From WQUF01 sp031549885 (lineage in GTDB: Bacteria > Bacillota > Clostridia > Clostridiales > Clostridiaceae): a stretch of DNA of 13,311 nucleotides. Shown in pieces: positions 7,360 to 13,311 of this stretch. A model generated the notes under the pieces. The model had not been told where the DNA came from, searched no databases, and was given only the letters and a program-made list of their open reading frames with translations. The position numbers and the translations under genes were made by a program. Position 1 is the first letter of the stretch; each line of letters begins with the position of its first letter. The stretch is from the NCBI GenBank assembly GCA_031549885.1, contig JAVBPD010000146.1, forward strand, positions 1 through 13,311, written 5' to 3'.

Positions 7360-8448
7360 TTACTGCTGAGGTGCTGTAGTGGTTACTGCACTTTCACCTG
7401 GCATTACATCATTGTAAATAAAATCCCTAATCTGATTTAAATTTAAACCTTCATTAACAATGACATCATAACTAACCCCATCTATCATCTGGGAATTCCA
7501 ATTGCCATCCACAGGGAAGCGTGTATTTTCCATAGGCATTTTATTCATCAAAACTTGAGAAGCAATAGACAATATTTCCTTAGTATCAAGGCTTGTCTTA
7601 ACAGCAGTTAACAATTGACTTACTACCCCTGGCAATTCTATAGGATTTATTGCTTTTATTTTATTAAAAACCGCTTCTACAATAATCCTCTGCCTTTTAG
7701 ACCTATCAGTATCCGTACCATTTTTCCTATCCCTTGTATAAGCAAGAGCTTGATTTCCATTTAAAGTTTTAACACCTGCACCTTGAGAAACAGGATCCGC
7801 CGTATTATAAACTGTGTTAATTATATTAATCTCATCATCAGTTAAATTAATATCCACCCCACCTAATTTATCGATAACATTTTTAAAGGAGTTAAAGTTT
7901 ATAATTGCATAATCCTTAATATCAAGTTTAAAATTGCCATTTAAAGTTTCCATAGCTCTAACAGCCCCAGCGTGATATGCAAGGAGAGCATTTCTAGAAT
8001 TTGTATATTCCTCTCCAGCCCCAAAAGCAAATGAATGGTTTATCTTATCTTTTTTAGCGTTTCCATACTCCACAACATTTACATATGTATCCCTTAAAAC
8101 AGAAGAGAGCTTTATCTTATTGTTTTTCTCATCTACAGTTAAAACAATTATGCTATCAGCCCTAGCCCAATCCCCATCATACTCTGGGGCTCTTTCGTCG
8201 ATTCCAAATATAGCAATGTTAATTATTTTGTCGCTGAACTTTTCTTCATCTTCTCTCTCTTTTGGAATGCTTAATTTACTGCTATCTATCTTAGGTATTG
8301 TAGTTCCATCAGTACTATCAACATTTTTATTTGAAATCTTATCAATAGATGCCATTACATAATACGAGAAAAATGCCACCAATCCGACAATTAATGTTAA
8401 AATCACGGCTGTTATGTATAAACCAACATGTCTTTTGTTATTCTTCAT
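7360..8448 (-). CDS. LytR-CpsA-Psr (LCP) family cell-wall polymer ligase, copy 1
   Basis: The 362-residue protein has a short basic cytoplasmic N-terminus, one membrane anchor (about 9-31), a linker, then the extracellular LCP domain. Domain landmarks are IAIFGIDERA at 78-87, WARADSIIVLTVD at 94-106, KLSSVLRDTYV at 113-123, DKINHSFAFG at 134-143, NFNSFKNVIDKLGGVDINL at 184-202, LNGNQALAYTRDR at 229-241 and DTDRSKRQR at 246-254, including the conserved arginines that bind the polyprenyl pyrophosphate head group. LCP enzymes transfer lipid-linked anionic or capsular glycans to peptidoglycan at the outer membrane face. AGGAG lies 8 nt before the ATG. The protein ends in TTTAPQQ, nearly the same tail as the other LCP copy. 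It lies directly upstream of the polysaccharide operon, which suggests a role in attaching that polymer. Confidence 0.93.
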   Translation of the reverse strand: MKNNKRHVGLYITAVILTLIVGLVAFFSYYVMASIDKISNKNVDSTDGTTIPKIDSSKLSIPKEREDEEKFSDKIINIAIFGIDERAPEYDGDWARADSIIVLTVDEKNNKIKLSSVLRDTYVNVVEYGNAKKDKINHSFAFGAGEEYTNSRNALLAYHAGAVRAMETLNGNFKLDIKDYAIINFNSFKNVIDKLGGVDINLTDDEINIINTVYNTADPVSQGAGVKTLNGNQALAYTRDRKNGTDTDRSKRQRIIVEAVFNKIKAINPIELPGVVSQLLTAVKTSLDTKEILSIASQVLMNKMPMENTRFPVDGNWNSQMIDGVSYDVIVNEGLNLNQIRDFIYNDVMPGESAVTTTAPQQ

Positions 8449-8534
8449 ATTTCCAACTCCTGTTAACTATATTTTTACATAAATATATATATTATACATT
8501 TAATTTATAGTATACATTATTATAAGACAATTTT

Positions 8535-8563
8535 CCATAAGTGTATACGATGTAGTTTGTCAA
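8535..8563 (-). promoter_or_regulatory. Possible promoter of the LCP-VanZ unit
   Basis: A perfect TTGACA lies at 8558-8563 on the minus strand, about 110 bp before the LCP start and just after two terminators, so a promoter is expected here. At 17 bp spacing the -10 position reads TTATGG, a poor match. Better TATA-like sequences (TATACT, TATAAT) lie further downstream but without a properly spaced -35. Two GTATAC palindromes occur in the same stretch. The location is plausible; the exact -10 is not settled. Confidence 0.35.
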
Positions 8564-8590
8564 AAATGTAAATTTAATTTAAAGTAAAAA

Positions 8591-8630
8591 ATAAGCAGTG
8601 TAAAACTGTAAACATTTTCACACCGCTTAT
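8591..8630 (-). terminator. Second (distal) intrinsic terminator after the tandem unknown genes
   Basis: In the minus-strand RNA, ATAAGCGGTGTGAAA pairs with TTTACACTGCTTAT-type sequence to give a stem of about 15 bp with two G-U pairs and a loop of about ten nt, followed directly by a run of six U. It lies about 20 nt beyond the first terminator and so acts as a backup stop for the same transcript, insulating the LCP gene downstream. Confidence 0.75.
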
Positions 8631-8650
8631 AATCATATTTTTAAAAACTA

Positions 8651-8677
8651 AAAAAGAGGCAAATTCTGCCTCTTTTT
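8651..8677 (-). terminator. Intrinsic terminator directly after the tandem unknown genes
   Basis: An 11-bp perfect stem (AAAAAGAGGCA / TGCCTCTTTTT) with a 5-nt loop starts 10 bp past the stop codon of the gene ending at 8687. The stem has an A-tract on one side and a U-run on the other, so it could work in both directions, but only minus-strand genes approach it here. Confidence 0.88.
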
Positions 8678-8686
8678 GTATAAAGT

Positions 8687-9679
8687 TTAATCCATTTCAT
8701 CATAACTATATAATCTAATCTGATATCCAAAATCATCATCGCTTTTATCATTAAAGATATCTAAAATTATATAGCTCTTATTTATTTTCCACACTGAGCA
8801 TTCGCTTCCATTAATATAAGCTTCGCCCAGCAATTTATTCAACTTTTTCTTGAAAAATTTATAACCTTGTTTAAAAAGCTCTTCCATATAATTATGTAGG
8901 AAAAAATACTTGTCCCATTCCATTTTACTGTAATAAGCATATCCAATTATATATATATTTCCATAATGAATATCGCTATCTACAGTATTGTCATAGTCTA
9001 TGTCAAATTCATCACCAATGCTTGGACCAAAAATTTCACTAGGAAAAACATATTCACTGGACTCTTCCTCTAAAAACTCATTTAAAAGCTCAGTAAAATC
9101 CTCCTCCTCAAACAATCTGGACAGATTGCCTCCAAAGAAAAAGCATTCATCTGGTACGTAAATTTGCTCAAACTCCCACTCCTTTAATATATTTAAGTTT
9201 TTATCAAGGAGCCTAGCTTTTTCCTTAAACCTATCTATATTTAAAATTGCAACAGTTTCGCTATTTTTATTTATAAAAGCCACATCTCCATCTTTATTGT
9301 AAAAAGGAGCAAGACTTGAGTCTGTAAAACCTATGATTTCATAATTTTTATTATCAATTATAGGCTCTACTATGTTTTCATTGTTAAATATAGTTCCATC
9401 TTTATGTAATAAACCCCATATGCCATCTTTATTTCTAACTATGCTAACTCCTACTTCTTCATAAATTCCAGTAGCATAAGTAAATAAATGGCTAAACTTT
9501 TTTATCTTAGGATCATATGCTTTTTTCATGTTTATGTACTCGGTTGAGATTGTGGATTCATCTTGAAAATCGCTTTCTTTAATTTCTTGATGTACAAAAT
9601 TTCCATCTAAGTGGAAGACAAAAGTATCTTTTACATTTTTATCTTTTCTTTTAATTTCTATAGTATAAAAATTTTTCAA
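8687..9679 (-). CDS. Uncharacterised protein, paralogue of the upstream neighbour, weakly WG-repeat-like
   Basis: About 330 acidic residues without signal peptide or membrane span, so probably cytoplasmic. It is homologous along its length to the gene upstream: both have FHxDGNFV near the N-terminus, DGxWGxLHxxGxI near residue 85, LAPFYxKxGDxAFxNK near residue 124, FPSEIxGP in the middle, and end in DFGYQIRxY. The DGIWGLLHKDG and DGDVAFINKN segments recall single WG/beta-propeller-like repeats, but I cannot assign a family. Start: the frame opens at GTG 9688 with ATG 9685, but these sit on the ribosome site AAAGGGTGAT. TTG at 9679, 4 nt past it, aligns with the paralogue's ATG and is preferred. 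It is the second gene of a two-gene operon, 24 bp after its partner. No function is proposed with confidence. Confidence 0.8.
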   Translation of the reverse strand: MKNFYTIEIKRKDKNVKDTFVFHLDGNFVHQEIKESDFQDESTISTEYINMKKAYDPKIKKFSHLFTYATGIYEEVGVSIVRNKDGIWGLLHKDGTIFNNENIVEPIIDNKNYEIIGFTDSSLAPFYNKDGDVAFINKNSETVAILNIDRFKEKARLLDKNLNILKEWEFEQIYVPDECFFFGGNLSRLFEEEDFTELLNEFLEEESSEYVFPSEIFGPSIGDEFDIDYDNTVDSDIHYGNIYIIGYAYYSKMEWDKYFFLHNYMEELFKQGYKFFKKKLNKLLGEAYINGSECSVWKINKSYIILDIFNDKSDDDFGYQIRLYSYDEMD

Positions 9680-9703
9680 ATTCATCACCCTTTGTATTTT
9701 TGA

Positions 9704-10675
9704 TTAATTTGACAACTGTGGATCTTTTTGAATATACATTCTAATTTGATAACCAAAATCTCCTTCACCATAGTCACAAAAAAAATCCAGAACTAAAAAT
9801 TCATCACATTGTTTCCAAACATTGTATCTTTCTTCACTTATTAATGGGCTGCCAAGTATTTTATCTAATTTTCTCTTAAAATTATCATATTCTTTTTGGA
9901 ACAGCTCTTTCATATACTGTTTTAAAAAGCAATAATTATTGCATTCAAATTTAGTATAGTAAACATATCCGAGCAAGTAGAGCTTTCCATAGTTTACAAT
10001 ATTTTCGCCGGAATTAATTTTCATTTTGTTTTCTTTTAATATCTTAGGGCCGTATATTTCACTTGGAAAAATATAATAACCATAATCTTCACTTTCAAAT
10101 TGTTTAAATAGCTTGTTAAAATCATACTTTTCAGTTATATTGCAAAAATTACCGCCAAGGAAAAAAAACTCTTCAGGCACAAACACTTCGCTAAAATTCC
10201 ACTCACTTAAGATTTTCTGATTCTTGTCCCATAAATGTATTTTTTCTAAGTTTCTATCTATTTTTCCAATAGTTATTATCTCACAAAACTTATTGACAAA
10301 AGCCATATCCCCTTCCTTTGTGTAAAAGGGAGCAAGCTTGCCATTTGAAAATCCAATGATTTCATGAGTATCCTTTTCTACAATAGGTTCCACCAACATA
10401 TTGTTTTCATAAATTTTTCCATTTCTATGGAGAATCCCCCATTTACCATCTAAAAATCGTATTATACTTACCTCTGAATTGCTGTAAAAACCAGTATTAT
10501 AAGAAAATATATCTATTAGTTTATTTTTACCATAAATCTTTACCTTTTCCTCCTTATAGTCAGGAGTTTTTCTTTCTATTTTTTTATCGACAAAATTACC
10601 ATCATTGTGAAAAATAAATACTTCTGTTTCATCCATGTCTAATCTATGTATTGCTAAAGAAAAAAAGTTTCTCAT
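9704..10675 (-). CDS. Uncharacterised protein, first of a tandem paralogous pair
   Basis: About 323 residues with no signal peptide or membrane helix. Segments shared with the downstream paralogue: FHNDGNFV, DGKWGILHRNGKIY, LVEPIVEKDTHEIIGF, LAPFYTKEGDMAFVNK, FPSEIYGP, and GDFGYQIRMY at the C-terminus. The frame can be opened at TTG 10696, but the ATG at 10675 has GAGGA 11 nt upstream, and the protein then begins MRNFFSLAIHRLD, aligning with (T)LKNFYTIEIKRKD of the paralogue. It is the first gene after a good promoter (10751-10779). By eye roughly half of the residues in the central segment are identical between the copies, indicating an old but retained duplication. The function is unknown; tandem acidic cytoplasmic paralogues also occur among immunity proteins, but no toxin gene is visible here. 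Confidence 0.8.
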   Translation of the reverse strand: MRNFFSLAIHRLDMDETEVFIFHNDGNFVDKKIERKTPDYKEEKVKIYGKNKLIDIFSYNTGFYSNSEVSIIRFLDGKWGILHRNGKIYENNMLVEPIVEKDTHEIIGFSNGKLAPFYTKEGDMAFVNKFCEIITIGKIDRNLEKIHLWDKNQKILSEWNFSEVFVPEEFFFLGGNFCNITEKYDFNKLFKQFESEDYGYYIFPSEIYGPKILKENKMKINSGENIVNYGKLYLLGYVYYTKFECNNYCFLKQYMKELFQKEYDNFKRKLDKILGSPLISEERYNVWKQCDEFLVLDFFCDYGEGDFGYQIRMYIQKDPQLSN

Positions 10676-10750
10676 AATATCTTCATTCCTCAACAAGAAT
10701 TTTTTTATAAATTTAAATCTTAATAAATATTTACAAATAATATATTTTAT

Positions 10751-10779
10751 ATATTACAATTTTTTTATCAAAATGTCAA
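10751..10779 (-). promoter_or_regulatory. Sigma-A promoter of the tandem unknown genes
   Basis: A perfect TTGACA (10774-10779) and TAATAT (10751-10756) are separated by the optimal 17 bp on the minus strand. The transcript would start near 10744, about 70 nt before the ATG at 10675. The promoter lies just past the Nudix-gene terminator, so this pair is an independent unit. Confidence 0.8.
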
Positions 10780-10800
10780 ATATTTATGATAATTTTTTAT

Positions 10801-10839
10801 TTTAAAAAACAGCAAGTTTCAAACCTGCTGTTTTTTAAA
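10801..10839 (-). terminator. Intrinsic terminator of the LCP-Nudix unit
   Basis: An almost perfect hairpin (AAAAAACAGCAGG on one arm, CTTGCTGTTTTTT on the other, with one G-U pair) with a small loop ends in a run of six U in the minus-strand RNA. It lies about 25 bp past the stop of the Nudix gene. The A-tract on the other arm makes it potentially bidirectional. Confidence 0.88.
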
Positions 10840-10864
10840 ATAATCAATTAATTTAAACTTATTT

Positions 10865-11392
10865 CTATAAATTTAGCATTCCAAAAGCAGCTATGGTTTT
10901 TGCATCAATTATTTTTTCTGATTTTACCATTTTTTTAAATTCATCAATTGATACTTCATGAAGCGAAAGGAATTCATCTTCATCTTCTAAATCATTTCTA
11001 CCTTTTTTTAAGTTTAAAGCCTTATATATATATATAATTTCATCACAAAATCCAACTGTAGTTGCGATTTTACCTAAGTAAGTAATATCAGATGAAGTAT
11101 ATGATGTTTCTTCTTCTAATTCTCTAATGCAGCAACTTACAGGATCCTCTTCACCTTCAAGCTTTCCAGCAGGAAATTCAACTACAAATCCATTTAATGC
11201 AACTCTAAATTGCTCCACCATAAGCAGAGTTTGTTCATCTTTAAATGGTATTACGCAAATTGCTCCATTATGCCTAACTACGTTTCTTGTAGCATTTTTG
11301 CCATTTTCAAGCTCTACCTTTAATGTTTCCACTTTAAAAATCGGACAAACAAAGTCAGTTTTCTTTTCAATTACCTTTTCAATGCTTTTCAT
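10865..11392 (-). CDS. Nudix hydrolase, ADP-ribose pyrophosphatase-like
   Basis: The 175-residue protein has a textbook Nudix box at 76-98 preceded by EFPA: G76, E82, then RELEEET at 90-96, with Glu94 and Glu95 as the metal-binding pair. The glycine of the usual REUXEEXGU is replaced by Ser97 (ETSY instead of ETGY). The EFPAGKLE lead-in, the VEQFR at 59-63 (matching the QxR substrate motif of the family) and the length are those of ADP-ribose pyrophosphatases (NudF/YqkG-type), which split ADP-ribose into AMP and ribose 5-phosphate. Substrate within this clade is inferred. AAAGGG lies 8 nt before the ATG. It follows the LCP gene by 48 bp, likely on one transcript, and is closed by the hairpin at 10801-10839. 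No functional link with the LCP gene is evident. Confidence 0.9.
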   Translation of the reverse strand: MKSIEKVIEKKTDFVCPIFKVETLKVELENGKNATRNVVRHNGAICVIPFKDEQTLLMVEQFRVALNGFVVEFPAGKLEGEEDPVSCCIRELEEETSYTSSDITYLGKIATTVGFCDEIIYIYKALNLKKGRNDLEDEDEFLSLHEVSIDEFKKMVKSEKIIDAKTIAAFGMLNL

Positions 11393-11440
11393 CTAATCAG
11401 CCCTTTACCTATTATTTAACAAATATTATAACATATTAAA

Positions 11441-12589
11441 CTATTGAGGTGCTGTAGTAGTTTCTCCATTTTGTATTTCTTCTGGTAAAATATCATTGTA
11501 TATAAAATCCTTTATTTGCTTAATATTTAATTCTTCATCATCAATTATATCGTAGCTAATGCCATTTATAATATCACCATACCAATTATTATCCACCGGA
11601 AATCTCGTATTTACAAATAACATGTCATTAAATAACACTTTTGTAGCAAAAGATACTATTTGCACTGTGGTTAAATTTGTCTTTATCATTGCCATAAGCT
11701 CCTTAATAACCGATGTTAATTGAATTGGGTTTATAAATTTCATCTTTTTATACATAGCTTGAATGACTATTCTCTGCCTTAGCGCTCTATCTGGATCTCC
11801 GCCAATGTTTCTATTTCTAGCATAAGCAAGGGCTTGGTTTCCATCTAATAGCTTAACCCCACCCCCTTCGGATAGCTTTGAAAACTTCCCATATACTTCA
11901 AATTCTCCCATGGCTCCATTTACTTCCTTTGCCTCTTCATCTGTTAAATTAACTTCTATTCCCCCTATTTTATCTATTATGTTTTTAAATGAGGTAAAAT
12001 TTATAATTACGTAATCCTTTATATTTAAATCGAAGTTGTCATTTAACGCTTTTACAGACCTTAATGCGCCTGCATGATAAGCTCTATAAGGGTTTTCGGA
12101 TTTATCATACTCTTCAGATGCACCATATGCAAATGAATGATTTATTTTATCTTTAACAATGTTTCCATATTCTAAAACATCCACATAGCAATCTCTTAGT
12201 ATAGATGATAACTTTATTTTGCTGTTTTTTTCATCAATGGTTACTATCATCATGGTATCTGCTCTGGCCCAGTCTCCATCGTATACCTCTGCCCTTTCAT
12301 CAAGTCCAAATACAGCGATGTTTGAAACTTTATTGCTCAGTGAATAATTAATTTTCTTTTCTTCTACTTTAGGTATGTAAATTGCTTGAGCCTTCGCTTC
12401 TTCTGCTTTATTTTCCTCAATATAGCTTGTGTTTAAATCATTTTTTTCTTGAACTTTTTTTATGTTAGCGGATAATACAAAATATGAAGATATTAATGCG
12501 GCAATAGTTAAAAACCATATAATAGAATAAATTATGAATTTTATCTTTAAATTGTCCTTTACAGAATGCTCTTTGTTTAATTTTTCCAC
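11441..12589 (-). CDS. LytR-CpsA-Psr (LCP) family cell-wall polymer ligase, copy 2
   Basis: The protein has one membrane anchor at about residues 17-40, a charged lysine/glutamate-rich linker, then an LCP domain parallel to copy 1: IAVFGLDERAEVYDGDWARAD, KLSSILRDCYVDV, DKINHSFAYG, NFTSFKNIIDKIGGIEVNL, LLDGNQALAYARNR and DPDRALRQR. It differs from copy 1 by a short insertion after the conserved EVNLTDEEA (VNGAMGEFEVYGKFSKLSE). The frame opens at TTG 12607, but that codon has no ribosome site; GTG at 12589 lies 10 nt past AAGGG and is preferred, giving 382 residues. The C-terminus ends TTTAPQ, as in copy 1. Expected role: transfer of a lipid-linked glycopolymer (teichoic acid-like or capsular) to peptidoglycan. 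It heads a unit with the Nudix gene. Confidence 0.92.
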   Translation of the reverse strand: MEKLNKEHSVKDNLKIKFIIYSIIWFLTIAALISSYFVLSANIKKVQEKNDLNTSYIEENKAEEAKAQAIYIPKVEEKKINYSLSNKVSNIAVFGLDERAEVYDGDWARADTMMIVTIDEKNSKIKLSSILRDCYVDVLEYGNIVKDKINHSFAYGASEEYDKSENPYRAYHAGALRSVKALNDNFDLNIKDYVIINFTSFKNIIDKIGGIEVNLTDEEAKEVNGAMGEFEVYGKFSKLSEGGGVKLLDGNQALAYARNRNIGGDPDRALRQRIVIQAMYKKMKFINPIQLTSVIKELMAMIKTNLTTVQIVSFATKVLFNDMLFVNTRFPVDNNWYGDIINGISYDIIDDEELNIKQIKDFIYNDILPEEIQNGETTTAPQ

Positions 12590-12607
12590 TAAATCCCAAC
12601 CCTTCAA

Positions 12608-12640
12608 TTGTTAAAAATAATATAATATTAGTTTTAACAA
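12608..12640. repeat. 9-bp perfect inverted repeat just upstream of LCP copy 2
   Basis: TTGTTAAAA (12608-12616) and TTTTAACAA (12632-12640) flank a 15-nt AT-only spacer, ending about 18 bp before the proposed GTG start of the LCP gene. It could be an operator or a hairpin near the ribosome site. I see no convincing sigma-A promoter in the surrounding AT-rich DNA, although TATATT-like sequences lie inside the spacer. Confidence 0.4.
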
Positions 12641-12911
12641 TAAAATTGCTGAATATGTGCTTTAAAATTAAAAATTAACTCTAAGCTTTAAAAAATTGTA
12701 GTTAAAATGTTACTCATTTAAAATATAAATTTTTAGACAAAAATCTGTTTTAAAAAAATAATTACAAATTACTTTTAAATTAATTAAAACCATTTTGTAA
12801 TTATTTACACGATAAGAAAACCTTTCTTAATTAATTTTTTTCAAAAGGTTTAAACTTAAAACGATCATTCATATTTTTGGTTTATTTTTAATTAGAAAAT
12901 ATTTTAAAGAA
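12641..12911. other. AT-rich intergenic stretch with one weak hairpin
   Basis: Between the LCP copy 2 upstream repeat and the gene at the right edge lies very AT-rich DNA with no ORF that has a ribosome site. In the minus-strand RNA, AAACCTTTT (12843-12851) can pair with GAAAGGTTT (12818-12826) across a 16-nt loop, about 60 bp after the stop codon of the right-edge gene. It has only a short mixed U-run after it, so it is at best a weak terminator. A promoter for the LCP-Nudix unit is expected here but I cannot locate it. Confidence 0.4.
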
Positions 12912-13311
12912 TTACTTTATGATTTCTCCTATTGTCATGGATTGTAATTTTTTAAGAAGTTTTTCGTCAATTATATTTTTCTCTATATAAAACCCCATCT
13001 CTTCTTCATTAACCTTAACTTTAAACACATTGTTATATTTGCCCTTCATTCTATTTGCTGCTATTTTACTTGCTTCATTCTTTTTAAAAGATAACAAATG
13101 CTCAAGAAGTGGGTTTGCAATATCTCTGTGAACTTCTATAGTTATTTTTGTTTTCATTGGGGTTAATTCGTCTACCATTTTTATCTTTTTTTCTAATTTT
13201 TCTATGGATATATTGTTTTCGCTAGTCAATAGCTTTAATTTAAATATAGTATTTATTCCTTTTATTCCAAACCTCTCTAAGATATTTATTTGAGTTTCCT
13301 TTGACACCCTA
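12912..13311 (-). CDS. Unidentified protein, probably 5'-truncated by the window edge
   Basis: An open frame of 131 codons counted from GTG 13307 continues without a stop to the window edge. AGG directly precedes the GTG, too close to serve as its ribosome site, so the true start may lie outside. The visible protein is soluble, rich in lysine and glutamate, with predicted helices: ERFGIKGINTIFKLKLL, then ISIEKLEKKIKMVDELTPMKT, a segment with ITIEVHRDIANPLLEHLLS, a basic stretch (NEASKIAANRMKGKYNNVFKV split around residue 85) and a C-terminal MTIGEIIK. I recognise no family or catalytic motif. It ends about 300 bp before LCP copy 2 with no clear terminator between, so co-transcription is possible but not shown. 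Confidence 0.65.
   Translation of the reverse strand, partial: RVSKETQINILERFGIKGINTIFKLKLLTSENNISIEKLEKKIKMVDELTPMKTKITIEVHRDIANPLLEHLLSFKKNEASKIAANRMKGKYNNVFKVKVNEEEMGFYIEKNIIDEKLLKKLQSMTIGEIIK

Noticed and set aside
8687..10675. Toxin-immunity module
   Set aside because: Tandem acidic paralogues resemble immunity arrays, but no toxin, secretion signal or polymorphic-toxin domain is in the window, so it is mentioned only as a possibility.
12590..12607. TTG at 12607 as the start of LCP copy 2
   Set aside because: No ribosome site precedes it, and the AAGGG that could serve GTG 12589 lies inside the extra codons.
1..13311. CRISPR array, insertion sequence or tRNA gene
   Set aside because: No regularly spaced direct repeats, transposase motifs, terminal repeats or cloverleaf-like sequences were found on either strand.

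Overview
The window is very AT-rich, and every convincing gene is read from the minus strand. Gene content (LytR-CpsA-Psr proteins, a VanZ-like protein, a Wzy-type surface-polysaccharide operon) and the strong Shine-Dalgarno sites point to the chromosome of a low-GC Firmicute, most likely a Clostridium. I see no tRNA, rRNA, CRISPR array, transposase or phage module.

Reading in the direction of transcription (right to left): the right edge holds an unidentified gene (12912-13311, probably cut by the edge). A two-gene unit follows: an LCP cell-wall polymer ligase (11441-12589) and a Nudix ADP-ribose pyrophosphatase-like hydrolase (10865-11392), closed by a strong hairpin terminator at 10801-10839. 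Next is a transcription unit with its own good sigma-A promoter (10751-10779): two tandem, clearly homologous genes of unknown function (9704-10675 and 8687-9679) with a weak resemblance to WG repeats, closed by two tandem terminators. A second LCP gene (7360-8448) and a VanZ-family membrane protein gene (6875-7345) follow.

The left half is the start of a surface polysaccharide (capsule/exopolysaccharide) operon. A near-consensus promoter (6795-6824) precedes a leader of about 130 nt, a 39-codon membrane ORF with a good ribosome site (6538-6657), an initiating sugar-phosphate transferase, a WecC-like UDP-N-acetylmannosamine dehydrogenase, a Wzy-like polymerase, a family-4 glycosyltransferase, a hexapeptide acetyltransferase and a heparinase II/III-family lyase that runs off the left edge. 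Together they outline lipid-linked repeat-unit assembly: priming on undecaprenyl phosphate, supply of a uronic acid precursor, glycosyl transfer, acetylation, polymerisation, and a lyase that could trim the uronic-acid-containing polymer. The adjacent LCP proteins are candidates for attaching such a polymer to peptidoglycan. No flippase, chain-length regulator or UDP-GlcNAc epimerase is visible, so the operon presumably continues to the left.

The points most worth a second look are the unannotated 39-aa ORF overlapping the priming transferase, the pairing of a uronic-acid-forming enzyme with a lyase, the duplicated uncharacterised pair between two LCP loci, and the shared TTTAPQ tail of the two LCP proteins.
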